64,000 nucleotides of DNA from assembly GCA_963678705.1 (NCBI GenBank), contig CAVMBN010000220.1:1-64000 (forward strand), given 5' to 3'. The position numbers and the translations under genes are program-made. Below, in pieces: positions 12,680-26,920 of the stretch. This stretch comes from Panorpa germanica (taxonomy: Eukaryota > Arthropoda > Insecta > Mecoptera > Panorpidae). The notes under the pieces were generated by a model. It had not been told where the DNA came from. It did no database searches and saw nothing but the letters and a program-made list of their open reading frames with translations. Numbering within the stretch: position 1 is the first letter of the stretch; the number at the start of each line of letters is the position of its first letter.

Positions 12680-14265
12680 GTTATGTTTATAAGACCGCGT
12701 GTACGCGTAATCATAAATTCGTTTTTAACACTGGTTTCCAACTGTCAAACTTTTGTAAAAACACTTTGTTTAGGGTAAATTAACACAAATTTAAAACAAA
12801 CTTAAATACTTTTCGTTTGAAAAAGTATTAATATAATTTATTTAATTTTTTTCCATAATTAATTTCTCACTTTTAATCACTTTTTTCACCTAAAGTAGCA
12901 GGAGCCGATCACACACATAGTAGATAGGAACCACTTGTGTTGCAAAGCAATATTAACTTCCTTGTAAACCAATACGTAGGTCTTCCTTTTTGTATTAAGT
13001 CCCATCTGTCTTGCCAGAGCTTATGCATATATGCATTCATCTCTTTGGCAATATATTTGGTATCGTCCCCAGACTTTTATCCTACAGCCGCATTAACTTT
13101 AAATCCTCGAAATTTGTCGCATTAATTTTAAATCATCAAAATTTGATTTTTTCAGTTCTAGCGTAATTTGTACTTGAGTAAGTGCATGAGTGATTTTTAA
13201 ATCTAAAGGAATTGTCCCCAATATCACTTGCACCACTTCTGTAGATACAGTTCTGCAACAACGCGTCATCGTCAATAACATAGTTCTTTGCATGGAAGAT
13301 CTGGAAGATTGTTTCTGTAATACCATGCCGAAGCACAATACACAACTATTAGCATAAATGCCCTCTTGTATAGTGTCGGCATAGTTGCAGAGTTTAAGCT
13401 TCATTCCGTCCTTGTGACACGCGCAAGGTGTGTTACAAGTTTATCATTCGTTGTTACTGCATTTGTTTCGTAGCTTTGTAGCTTCAAGAAACTACAGATT
13501 TTATATATAGCAGGTCGAGAACGGCTTTCTAGGGTTTCTGTACTATTTGCACCGATAAGGATCACATTATTGTTGGCAAAACATATGTCTACACAACCTT
13601 TCGAGTGAGAAACACAGTTCTCGTCGAATACCATGTTCCAGAGCTCAGGCCCCATTACAGATCGCTGAGGACAACCTTTAGATAGTGGCCTTTTCATAGA
13701 ACGGTAATCGGTTTGTAAAATAATGTTCGACAATGAAAATAGTTCTCCATAGCGCAGTAGACGTACCTATAGGTTTTTGCCGGTCTAATTCTTTGAAGGT
13801 CACTTGGCCACCGGACATCAACAAAGGCACACTGAATTTCTATAAATATCTCATATACATACATGTACTTATGCCTACTTACTTACCATTTGTTTGTTAC
13901 CATTGAATGTTCATGAACGATCAATCACTATGTTCAAGAAAACCGCATATATTGTTCACTTAATCACTTATAACAATTAATACACTCTCATTATTATTTA
14001 AAACACGCATTTATATAAACTAATTCTTGTGTTTAAATATTATTTATAGTTAATGTTATTCGACTCACTTGATAGTGGGCGGCAACCTTTTGTCTTCCGT
14101 ATATTTGTAGTGTTTATATGGGGTCTTCCTTATATATCTCTACAGATTTCTTGAATTTTAAACCACTTTATGTTTTAGCACTAACACTAACCTAATTATT
14201 ATCACTTTTTTTGTCTATCGCACTTATTATTGTCTTATATCAAACATCAAAGTTACAAATTTGAG
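12680..14265. repeat. Satellite unit 9, a2-like
   Basis: Shares the TTGTTTCTGTAATACC block and the TGTTCAAGAAAACC variant with units 2 and 4, but has a subtype-A left end. Both large LINE frames (13099-13404 and 13401-13733) are open. Confidence 0.92.
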
Positions 14266-15849
14266 GTTATGCTTATAAGACCGCGTGTACGCGTAATAAA
14301 AAATTCGTTTTTAACACTGGTTTCCAACTGTCAAACTTATGTAAAAACACTTTGTTTAGAATAAATTAACACAAATTTAAAACAAACTTAAATACTTTTT
14401 GTTTGAAAAAGTATTAATATAATTTATTTAATTTTTTTCCATAATTAATTTCTCACTTTTAATCACTTTTTTTACCTAAAGTAGCAGGAGCCGATCACAC
14501 ACATAGTAGATAGGAACCACTTGTGTTGCAAAGCAATATTAACGTCCTTGTAAACCAATACGTAGGTCTTCCTTTTTGTATTAAGTCCCATCTGTCTTGC
14601 CAGAGCTTATGCATATATGCATTCATCTCTTTGGCAATATATTTGGTATCGTCTCTAGACTTTTATCCTACAGCTGCATTAACTTTAAATCCTCGAAAGT
14701 TGTCGCATTATTTTAAAATCATCAAAATTTGATTTTTTCAGTTCTAGCGTAATTTGTACTTGAGTAAGTGCATTAGTGATTTTTAAATCTAAAGGAATTG
14801 TCCCCAATATCACTTGCACCACTTCTGTAGATACAGTTCTGCAACAACGCGTCATCGTCAATAACATAGTTCTTTGCATGAAAGATCTGGAAGATTGATC
14901 CTGTAATACCATGTTGAAGCACAATGCACAACTATTAGCAAAAATGCCCCCTTGTATAGTGTCGGCATAGTTGCCGAGTTTAAGCTTCATTCCGTCCTTG
15001 TGACACGCGCAAGGTGTGTTACAAGTTTATCATTCGTTGTTACTGTATTTGTTTCGTAGCTTTGTAGCTTCAAGAAACTACAGATTTTATATATAGCAGG
15101 TCGAGAACGGCTTTCTAGGGTTTCTGTACTATTTGCACCGATAAGGATCACATTATCGTTGGCAAAACATATGTCTACAAACCTTTCGAGTGAGAAACAC
15201 AGTTCTCGTCGAATACCATGTTCCAGAGCTCAGGCCCCATTACAGACCGCTGAGGACAACGTTTAGATAGCTGCCTTTTCATGGAACGGTATTCGGTTTG
15301 TAAAATAATGTTCGACAATGAAAATAGTTCTCCATAGCGCAGTAGACGTACCTATAGGTTTTTGCCGGTCTAATTCTTTGAAGGTCACTTGGACACCGGA
15401 CATCAACAAAGGCACACTGAATTTCTATAAATATCTCATATACATACATGTACTTATGCCTACTTACTTACCATTTGTTTGTTACCATTGAATGTTCATG
15501 AACGATCAATCACTATTTCTAAGAAAACCGCATATATTGTTCACTTAATCACTTATAACAATTAATACACTCTTATTATTATTTAAACCACGCATTTATA
15601 TAAACTAATTCTTGTGTTTTAATATTATTTATAGTTAATGATATTCGACTTACTTGATAGTGGGCGACAACCTTTTGTTTTCCGTATATTTGTAGTGTTT
15701 AAATGAGGTCTTCCTTATATATCTCTACAGATTTCTTGAATTTTAGAGCACTTGATGTTTTAGCACTAACACTAACCTAATTATTATCACTTTTTTTGTC
15801 TATCGCACTTATTAAATCTTATATCAAACATCAAAGTTACAAATTTGAG
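14266..15849. repeat. Satellite unit 10, a1/C chimera
   Basis: The left and centre match unit 1, including CATTATTTTAAAATC. From ~15590 the tail carries subtype-C marks (AAACCACGCATT, GGGCGACAACC, TTAGAGCACTTG, TTATTAAATC). It marks the switch from the a1/a2 domain to the B/C domain. Confidence 0.92.
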
Positions 15850-17427
15850 GTTATGTTTATAAGACCGCGTGTACGCGTAATGAAAAATTCGTTTTTAACA
15901 CTGGTTTTCAACTGTCAAACTTTTGTAAAAACACTTTGTTTAGGGTAAATTAACACAAATTTAAAACAAACTTAAATACTTTTCGTTTGAAAAAGTATTC
16001 ATATAATTTATTTAATTTTTTTCCCTAATTAATTTTTAACTTTTAATCACTTTTTTCGCCTAAAGTAGCAGGAGCCGATCACACACATAGTAGATAGGAA
16101 CCACTTGTGTTGCAAAGCAATATTAACGTCCTTGTAAACCAATACGTAGGTCTTTCTTTTTGTATTAAGTCCCATCTGTCTTGCCAGAGCTTATGCATTC
16201 ATCTCTTTGGCAATATATTTAGTATCGTCTCCACACTTTTATCCTACAGCCGCATTAACTTTAAATCCTCGAAATTTGTCGCATTGATTTTAAATCATCA
16301 AAATTTGATTTTTTCAGTTCTAGCGTAATTTGTACTTGAGTAAGTGCATAACTGATTTTTAAATCTAAAGGAATTGTCCCCAATATCACTTGCACCACTT
16401 CTGTAGATACAGTTCTGCAACAACGCGTCATCGTCAATAACATATTTCTTTACATGGAAGATCTGGAAGATTGATCCTGTAATACCATGCCGAAGCACAA
16501 TACACAACTATTAGCATAAATGCCCCCTTGTATAGTGTCGGCATAGTTGCCGAGTTTAAGCTTCATTCCGTCCTTGTGACACGCGCAAGGTGTGTTACAA
16601 ATTTATCATTCGTTGTTACTGTATTTGTTTCGTAGCTTTGTAGCTTCAAGAAACTACAGATTTTATATATAGCAGGTCGAGAACGGCTTTCTAAGGTTTC
16701 TGTACTATTTGCACCGATAAGGATCACATTATCATTGGCAAAACATATGTCTACACAACCTTTCGAGTGAGAAACACAGTTCTCGTCGAATACCATGTTT
16801 CATAGCTCAGGCCCCATTACAGATCGCTGAGGAAAACCTTTAGATAGTTGCCTTTTCATGGAACGGTAATCGGTTTGTTAAATAATGTTCGACAATGAAA
16901 ATAGTTTTCCATAGCGCAGTAGACGTACCTATAGGTTTTTGCCGGTCTAATTCTTTGAAGGTCACTTGGCCACCGGACATCAACAAAGGCACACTGAATT
17001 TCTATAAATATCTCATATACATACTTGTACTTATGCCTACTTACTTACCATTTGTTTGTTACTATTGAATGTTCATGAACGATCAATCACTATTTCCAAG
17101 AAAACCGCATATATTGTTCACTTAATCACTTATAACAATTAATACACTCTCATAATTATTTAAAACACGCATTTATATAAACTAATTCTTGTGTTTTAAT
17201 ATTATTTATAGTTAATGTTATTCGACTTACTTGATAGTGGGCGGCAACCTTTTGTCTTCCGTATATTTGTAGTGTTAATATGAGGTCTTCCTTATATATC
17301 TCTACAGATTTCTTGAATTTTAAACCACTTGATGTTTTAGCACTAACACTAACCTAATTATTATCACTTTTTTTGTCTATCGCACTTATTAATGTCTTAT
17401 ATCAAACATCAAAGTTACAAATTTGAG
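15850..17427. repeat. Satellite unit 11, subtype B (1578 bp)
   Basis: First B unit; it has CTTATGCATTCATC in place of the 14-bp palindrome form. Shares GGTCTTTCTTTTTG, GTGCATAACTGATT and GAGGAAAACC with unit 22, exactly 17,395 bp downstream. Confidence 0.92.
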
Positions 17428-19011
17428 GTTATGTTTATAAGACCGCGTGCACGCGTAATGAAAAATTCGTTTTTAACACAGGTTTCAAACTGTCAAACTT
17501 TTGTAAAAACACTTTGTTTAGGGTAAATTAACACAAATTTAAAACAAACTTAAATACTTTTCGTTTGAAAAAGTATTAATATAATTTATTAAATTGTTTT
17601 CCATAATTAATTTCTCACTTTTATTCACTTTTTTCGCCTAAAGTAGCAGGAGCCGATCACACACATAGTAGATAGGAACCACTTGTGTTGCAAAGCAATA
17701 TTAACGTCCTTGTAAACCAATACGTAGGTCTTCCTTTTTGTATTAAGTCCCATCTGTCTTGCCAGAGCTTATGCATTCATCTCTTTGGCAATATATTTAG
17801 TATCGTCTCCAGACTTTTATCCTACAGCCGCATTAACTTTAAATCCTCGAAATTTGTCGCATTGATTTTAAATCATCAAAATTTGATTTTTTTAGTTCTA
17901 GCGTAATTTGTACTTGAGTAAGTGCATAAGTGATTTTTAAATCTAAAGGAATTGTCCCCAATATCACTTGCACCACTTCTGTAGATACAGTTCGGCAACA
18001 ACGTGTCATCGTCAATAACATAGTTCTTTGCATGCTAGATCTAGAAGATTGATCCTGTAATACCATGCCGAAGCACAATACACAACTATTAGCATAAATG
18101 CCCCCTTGTATAGTGTCGGCATAGTTGCAAATTTAAGCCTTATTCCGTCCTTGTGACACGCGCAAGGTGTGTTACAAGTTTATCATTCGTTGTTACTGTA
18201 TTTGTTTCGTAGCTTTGTAGCTTTAAGAAACTACAGATTTTATATATAGCAGGTCGAGAACGGCTTTCCAGGGTTTCTGTACTATTTGCACCGAAAAGGA
18301 TCACATTATCGTTGGCAAAACATATGTCTACACAACCATTCGAGTGAGAAACACAGTTCTCGTCGAATACCATGTTCCAGAGCTCAGGCCCCATTACAGA
18401 TCGCTAAGGACAACCTTTAGATAGTTGCCTTTTCATGGAACGGTAATCGGTTTGTAAAATAATGTTCGACAATGAAAATAGTTCTCCATAGCGCAGTAGA
18501 CGTACCTATAGGTTTTTGCCGGTCTAATTCTTTGAAGGTCACTTGGCCACCGGACATCAACAAAGGCACACTGAATTTCTATAAATATCTCATATACATA
18601 CTTGTACTTATGCCTACTTACTTACCATTTGTTTGTTACCATTGAATGTTCATGAACGATCAATCACTATTTCCAAGAAAACCGCATATATTGTTCACTT
18701 AATCACTTATAACAATTAATACACTAATACACTCTTATTATTATTTAAACCACGCATTTATATAAACTAATTCTTGTGTTTTAATATTATTTATAGTTAA
18801 TGATATTCGACTTACTTGATAGTGGGCGACAACCTTTTGTCTTCCGTATATTTGTAGTGTTTATATGAGGTCTTCCTTATATATCTCTACAGATTTCTTG
18901 AATTTTAGAGCACTTGATGTTTTAGCACTAACACTAACCTAATTATTATCACTTTTTTTGTCTATCGCACTTATTAAATCTTATATCAAACATCAAAGTT
19001 ACAAATTTGAG
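17428..19011. repeat. Satellite unit 12, B/C chimera
   Basis: The left half matches unit 23, 17,395 bp downstream (shared AACACAGGTTTCAAACTG). From ~18130 to the end it is subtype C. It carries a short extra direct repeat, AATACACTAATACACTC, near 18719. The CpG dyad reads CGCGTGCACGCG here. Confidence 0.92.
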
Positions 19012-20596
19012 GTTATGTTTATAAGACCGCATGTACGCGTAATGAAAAATTCGTTTTTAACACTGGTTTTCAACTGTCAAACTTTTGTAAAAACACTTTG
19101 TTTAGGGTAAATTAACACAAATTTAAAACAAACTTAAATACTTTTCGTTTGAAAAAGTATTCATATAATTTATTTAATTTTTTTCCATAATTAATTTCTC
19201 ACTTTTAATTACTTTTTTCACCTAAAGAAGCAGGAGCCGATCACACACATAGTAGATAGGAACCACTTGTGTTGCAAAGCAATATTAACGTCCTTGTAAA
19301 CCAATACGTAGGTCTTCCTTTTTGTATTAAGTCCCATCTGTCTTGCCAGAGCTTATGCATATATGCATTCATCTCTTTGGCAATATATTTGGTATCGTCT
19401 CCGGACTTTTATCCTACAGCCGCATTAACTTTAAATCCTCGAAATTTGTCGCATTAATTTTAAATCATCAAAATTTGATTTATTCAGTTCTAGCGTAATT
19501 TGTACTTGAGTAAGTGCATGAGTGATTTTTAAATCTAAAGGAATTGTCCCCAATATCACTTGCACCACTTCTGTAGATACAGTTCTGCAACAACGCGTCA
19601 TCGTAAATAACATAGTTTTTTGCATGAAAGATCTGGAAGATTGATCCTGTAATACCATGCCGAAGCACAATACACAACTATTAGCATAAATGCCCCCTTG
19701 TATAGTGTCGGCATAGTTGCTGAGTTTAAGCTTCATTCCGTCCTTGTGACACGCGCAAGGTGTGTTACAAGTTTATCATTCGTTGTTACTGCATTTGTTT
19801 CGTAGCTTTGTAGCTTCAAGAAACTACAGATTTTATATATAGCAGGTCGAGAACGGCTTTCTAGGGTTTCTGTACTATTTGCACCGATAAGGATTACATT
19901 ATTGTTGGCAAAACATATGTCTACACAACCTTTCGAGTGAGAAACACAGTTCTCGTCGAATACCATGTTCCAGAGCTGAGGCCCCATTACAGATCGCTGA
20001 GGACAACCTTTAGATAGTTGCCTTTTCATGGAACGGTAATCGGTTTGTAAAATAATGTTCGACAATGAAAATAGTTCTCCATAGCGCAGTAGACGTACCT
20101 ATAGGTTTTTGCCGGTCTAATTCTTTGAAGGTCATCTGGCCACCGGACATCAACAAAGGCACACTGAATTTCTATAAATATCTCATATACATACATGTAC
20201 TTATGCCTACTTACTTACCATTTGTTTGTTACCATTGAATGTTCATGAACAATCAATCACTATTTCCAAGAAAACCGCATATATTGTTCACTTAATCACT
20301 AATAACAATTAATACACTCTCATTATTATTTAAAACACGCATTTATATAAACTAATTCTTGTGTTTTAATATTATTTATAGTTAATGTTATTCGACTTAC
20401 TTGATAGTGGGCGGCAACCTTTTGTCTTCCGTATATTTGTAGTGTTTATATGAGGTCTTCCTTATATATCTCTACAGATTTCTTGAATTTTAAAGCACTT
20501 GATGTTTTAGCACTAACACTAACCTAATTATTATCACTTTTTTTGTGTATCGCACTTATTAAATCTTATATCAAACATCAAAGTTACAAATTTGAG
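19012..20596. repeat. Satellite unit 13, subtype A inside the B/C domain
   Basis: Has the intact 14-bp palindrome. Both large LINE frames are open (19431-19736 and 19733-20065). The CpG dyad is altered to CGCATGTACGCG. Confidence 0.92.
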
Positions 20597-22174
20597 GTTA
20601 TGTTTATAAGACCGCGTGTACGCGTAATGAAAAATTCGTTTTTAACACTGGTTTTCAACTGTCAAACTTTTGTAAAAACACTTTGTTTAGGGTAAATTAA
20701 CACAAATTTAAAACAAACTTAAATACTTTTCGTTTAAAAAAGTATTCATATAATTTATTTAATTTTTTTCCATAATTAATTTCTCATTTTTAATCACTTT
20801 TTTCGCCTAAAGTAGCAGGAGCCGATCACACACATAGTAGATAGGAACCACTTGTGTTGCAAAGCAATATTAACGTCCTTGTAAACCAATACGTAGGTCT
20901 TCATTTTTGTATTAAGTCCCATCTGTCTTGCCAGAGCTTATGCATTCATCTCTTTGGCAATATATTTAGTATCGTCTCCACACTTTTATCCTACAGCCGC
21001 ATTATTTTTAAATCCTCGAAATTTGTCGCATTGATTTTAAATCATCAAAATTTGATTTTTTCAGTTCTAGCGTAATTTGTACTTGAGTAAGTGCATAAGT
21101 GATTTTTAAATCTAAAGGAATTGTCCCCAATATCACTTGCACCACTTCTGTAGATACAGTTCTGCAACAACGCGTCATCGTCAATAACATATTTCTTTAC
21201 ATGGAAGATCTGGAAGATTGATCCTGTAATACCATGCCGAAGCACAATACACAACTATTAGCATAAATGCCCCCTTGTATAGTGTCGGCATAGTTGCCGA
21301 GTTTAAGCTTCATTCCGTCCTTGTGACACGCGCAAGGTGTGTTACAAGTTTATCATTCGTTGTTACTGTATTTGTTTCGTAGCTTTGTAGCTTCAAGAAA
21401 CTACAGATTTTATATATAGCAGGTCGAGAACGGCTTTCTAGGGTTTCTGTACTATTTGCACCGATAAGGATCACATTATCGTTGGCAAAACATATGTCTA
21501 CACAACCTTTCGAGTGAGAAACACAGTTCTCGTCGAATACCATGTTTCATAGCTCAGGCCCCATTACAGATCGCTCAGGACAACCTTTAGATAGTTGCCT
21601 TTTCATGGAACGGTAATCGGTTTGTAAAATAATGTTCGACAATGAAAATAGTTTTCCATAGCGCAGTAGACGTACCTATAGGTTTTTGCCGGTCTAATTC
21701 TTTGAAGGTCACTTGGCCACCGGACATCAACAAAGGCACACTGAATTTCTATAAATATCTCATATACATACTTGTACTTATGCCTACTTACTTACCATTT
21801 GTTTGTTACTATTGAATGTTCATGAACGATCAATCACTATTTCCAAGAAAACCGCATATATTGTTCACTTAATCACTTATACCAATTAATACACTCTCAT
21901 AATTATTTAAAACACGCATTTATATAAACTAATTCTTGTGTTTTAATATTATTTATAGTTAATGTTATTCGACTTACTTGATAGTGGGCATCAACCTTTT
22001 GTCTTCCGTATATTTGTAGTGTTAATATGAGGTCTTCCTTATATATCTCTACAGATTTCTTGAATTTTAAACCACTTGATGTTTTAGCACTAACACTAAC
22101 CTAATTATTATCACTTTTTTTGTCTATCGCACTTATTAATGTCTTATATCAAACATCAAAGTTACAAATTTGAG
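20597..22174. repeat. Satellite unit 14, subtype B (1578 bp)
   Basis: B unit with private variants GTCTTCATTTTTG and GGGCATCAACC. LINE motif B Trp is a stop (TTTCATAGCTC on the plus strand). Confidence 0.92.
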
Positions 22175-23752
22175 GTTATGTTTATAAGACCGCGTGTACG
22201 CGTAATGAAAAATTCGTTTTTAACACTGGTTTCCAACTGTCAAACTTTTGTAAAAACACTTTGTTTAGGGTAAATTAACACAAATTTAAAACAAACTTAA
22301 ATACTTTTCGTTTGAAAAAGTATTCATATAATTTATTAAATTGTTTTCCATAATTAATTTCTCACTTTTATTCACTTTTTTCGCCTAAAGTAGCAGGAGC
22401 CGATCACACACATAGTAGATAGGAACCACTTGTGTTGCAAAGCAATATTAACGTCCTTGTAAACCAATACGTAGGTCTTCCTTTTTGTATTAAGTACCAT
22501 CTGTCTTGCCAGAGCTTATGCATTCATCTCTTTGGCAATATATTTAGTATCGTCTCCAGACTTTTATCCTACAGCCGCATTAACTTTAAATCCTCGAAAT
22601 ATGTCGCATTGATTTTAAATCATCAAAATTTGATTTTTTTAGTTCTAGCGTAATTTGTACTTGAGTAAGTGCATAAGTGATTTTTAAATCTAAAGGAATT
22701 GTCCCCAATATCACTTGCACCACTTCTGTAGATACAGTTCTGCATCAACGCGTCATCGTCAATAACATATTTCTTTACATGGAAGATCTGGAAGATTGAT
22801 CCTGTAATACCATGCCGAAGCACAATACACAACTATTAACATAAATGCCCCCTTGTATAGTGTCGGCATAGTTGCCGAGTTTAAGCTTCATTCCGTCCTT
22901 GTGACACGCGCAAGGTGTGTTACAAGTTTATCATTCGTTGTTACTGTATTTGTTTCGTAGCTTTGTAGCTTCAAGAAACTACAGATTTTATATATATTAG
23001 GTCGAGAACGGCTTTCTAGGGTTTCTGTACTATTTGCACCGATAAGGATCACATTATCGTTGGCAAAACGTATGTCTACACAACCTTTCGAGTGAGAAAC
23101 ACAGTTCTCGTCGAATACCATGTTTCATAGCTCAGGCCCCATTACAGATCGCTGAGGACAACCTTTAGATAGTTGCCTTTTCATGGAACGGTAATCGGTT
23201 TGTAAAATAATGTTCGACAATGAAAATAGTTCTCCATAGCGCAGTAGACGTACCTATAGGTTTTTGCCGGTCTAATTCTTTGAAGGTCACTTGGCCACCG
23301 GACATCAACAAAGGCACACTGAATTTCTATAAATATCTCATATACATACTTGTACTTATGCCTACTTACTTACCATTTGTTTGTTACTATTGAATGTTCA
23401 TGAACGATCAATCACTATTTCCAAGAAAACCGCATATATTGTTCACTTAATCACTTATAACAATTAATACACTCTCATAATTATTTAAAACACGCATTTA
23501 TATAAACTAATTCTTGTGTTTTAATATTATTTATAGTTAATGTTATTCGACTTACTTGATAGTGGGCGGCAACCTTTTGTCTTCCGTATATTTGTAGTGT
23601 TAATATGAGGTCTTCCTTATATATCTCTACAGATTTCTTGAATTTTAAACCACTTGATGTTTTAGCACTAACACTAACCTAATTATTATCACTTTTTTTG
23701 TCTATCGCACTTATTAATGTCTTATATCAAACATCAAAGTTACAAATTTGAG
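22175..23752. repeat. Satellite unit 15, subtype B (1578 bp)
   Basis: B unit with the TATATTAGGTCG variant also seen in units 18, 20 and 23. It begins a B-C succession. Confidence 0.92.
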
Positions 23753-25336
23753 GTTATGTTTATAAGACCGCGTGTACGCGTAATGAAAAATTCGTTTTTA
23801 ACACTGGTTTCCAGCTGTCAAACTTTTGTAAAAACACTTTGTTTAGGGTAAATTAACACAAATTTAAAACAAACTTAAATACTTTTCGTTTGAAAAAGTA
23901 TTCATATAATTTATTAAATTTTTTTCCATAATTAATTTCTCACTTTTATTCACTTTTTTCGCCTAAAGTAGCAGGAGCCGATCACACACATAGTAGATAG
24001 GAACCACTTGTGTTGCAAAGCAATATTAACGTCCTTGTAAACCAATACGTAGGTCTTCCTTTTTGTATTAAGTCCCATCTGTCTTGCCAGAGCTTATGCA
24101 TATATGTATTCATCTCTTTGGAAATATATTTGGTATCGTCTCCAGACTTTTATCCTACAGCCGCATTAACTTTAAATCCTCGAAATTTGTCGCATTAATT
24201 TTAAATCATCAAAATTTGATTTTTTTAGTTCTAGCGTACTTTGTACTTGAGTAAGTGCATGAGTGATTTTTAAATCTAAAGGAATTGTCCCCAATATCAC
24301 TTGCACCACTTCTGTAGATACAGTTCTGCAACAACGTGTCATCGTCAATAACATAGTTCTTTGCATGCTAGATCTAGAAGATTGATCCTGTAATACCATG
24401 CCGAAGCTTAATACACAACTATTAGCATAAATGCCCCCTTGTATAGTGTCGGCATAGTTGCAAATTTAAGCCTTATTCCGTCCTTGTGACACGCGCAAGG
24501 TGTGTTACAAGTTTATCATTCGTTGTTACTGTATTTGTTTCGTAGCTTTGTAGCTTTAAGAAACTACAGATTTTATATATAGCAGGTCGAGAACGGCTTC
24601 CCAGGGTTTCTGTACTATTTGCACCGATAAGGATCACATTATCGTTGGCAAAACATATGTCTACACAACCATTCGAGTGAGAAACACAGTTCTCGTCGAA
24701 TACCATGTTCCAGAGCTCAGGCCCCATTACGGATCGCTAAGGACAACCTTTAGATAGTTGCCTTTTCATGGAACGGTAATCGGTTTGTAAAATAATGTTC
24801 GACAATGAAAATAGTTCTCCATAGCGCAGTAGACGTACCTATAGGTTTTTGCCGGTCTAATTCTTTGAAGGTCACTTGGCCACCGGACATCAACAAAGGC
24901 ACACTGAATTTCTATAAATATCTCATATACATACTTGTACTTATGCCTACTTACTTACCATTTGTTTGTTACCATTGAATGTTCATGAACGATCAATCAC
25001 TATTTCCAAGAAAACCGCATATATTGTTCACTTAATCACTTATAACAATTAATACACTCTTATTATTATTTAAACCACGCATTTATATAAACTAATTCTT
25101 GTGTTTTAATATTATTTATAGTTAATGATATTCGACTTACTTGATAGTGGGCGACAACCTTTTGTCTTCCGTATATTTGTAGTGTTTAAATGAGGTCTTG
25201 CTTATATATCTCTACAGATTTCTTGAATTTTAGAGCACTTGATGTTTTAGCACTAACACTAACCTAATTATTATCACTTTTTTTGTCTATCGCACTTATT
25301 AAATCTTATATCAAACATCAAAGTTACAAATTTGAG
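23753..25336. repeat. Satellite unit 16, subtype C
   Basis: C unit, near-identical to its direct neighbour unit 17. Shared private marks are GAAGCTTAATACAC and CGGCTTCCCAGGG, which point to a recent one-unit duplication. Confidence 0.93.
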
Positions 25337-26920
25337 GTTATGTTTATAAGACCGCGTGTACGCGTAATGAAAAATTCGTTTTTAACACTGGTTTTCAACT
25401 GTCAAACTTTTGTAAAAACACTTTGTTTAGGGTAAATTAACACAAATTTAAAACAAACTTAAATACTTTTCGTTTGAAAAAGTATTCATATAATTTATTT
25501 AATTTTTTTCCATAATTAATTTCTCACTTTTAATTACTTTTTTCACCTAAAGTAGCAGGAGCCGATCACACACATAGTAGATAGGAACCACTTGTGTTGC
25601 AAAGCAATATTAACGTCCTTGTAAACCAATACGTAGGTCTTCCTTTTTGTATTAAGTCCCATCTGTCTTGCCAGAGCTTATGCATATATGTATTCATCTC
25701 TTTGGAAATATATTTGGTATCGTCTCCAGACTTTTATCCTACAGCCGCATTAACTTTAAATCCTCGAAATTTGTCGCATTAATTTTAAATCATCAAAATT
25801 TGATTTTTTTAGTTCTAGCGTACTTTGTACTTGAGTAAGTGCATGAGTGATTTTTAAATCTAAAGGAATTGTCCCCAATATCACTTGCACCACTTTTGTA
25901 GATACAGTTCTGCAACAACGTGTCATCGTCAATAACATAGTTCTTTGCATGCTAGATCTAGAAGATTGATCCTGTAATACCATGCCGAAGCTTAATACAC
26001 AACTATTAGCATAAATGCCCCCTTGTATAGTGTCGGCATAGTTGCAAATTTAAGCCTTATTCCGTCCTTGTGACACGCGCAAGGTGTGTTACAAGTTTAT
26101 CATTCGTTGTTACTGTATTTGTTTCGTAGCTTTGTAGCTTTAAGAAACTACAGATTTTATATATAGCAGGTCGAGAACGGCTTCCCAGGGTTTCTGTACT
26201 ATTTGCACCGATAAGGATCACATTATCGTTGGCAAAACATATGTCTACACAACCATTCGAGTGAGAAACACAGTTCTCGTCGAATACCATGTTCCAGAGC
26301 TCAGGCCCCATTACAGATCGCTAAGGACAACCTTTAGATAGTTGCCTTTTCATGGAACGGTAATCGGTTTGTAAAATAATGTTCGACAATGAAAATAGTT
26401 CTCCATAGCGCAGTAGACGTACCTATAGGTTTTTGCCGGTCTAATTCTTTAAAGGTCACTTGGCCACCGGACATCAACAAAGGCACACTGAATTTCTATA
26501 AATATCTCATATACATACTTGTACTTATGCCTACTTACTTACCATTTGTTTGTTACCATTGAATGTTCATGAACGATCAATCACTATTTCCAAGAAAACC
26601 GCATATATTGTTCACTTAATCACTTATAACAATTAATACACTCTTATTATTATTTAAACCACGCATTTATATAAACTATTTCTTGTGTTTTAATATTATT
26701 TATAGTTAATGATATTCGACTTACTTGATAGTGGGCGACAACCTTTTGTCTTCCGTATATTTGTAGTGTTTAAATGAGGTCTTCCTTATATATCTCTACA
26801 GATTTCTTGAATTTTAGAGCACTTGATAATTTAGCACTAACACTAACTTAATTATTATCACTTTTTTTGTCTATCGCACTTATTAAATCTTATATCAAAC
26901 ATCAAAGTTACAAATTTGAG
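25337..26920. repeat. Satellite unit 17, subtype C
   Basis: Twin of unit 16, 1584 bp apart. In the tail it has GATAATTTAGCAC in place of GATGTTTTAGCAC. Confidence 0.93.
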
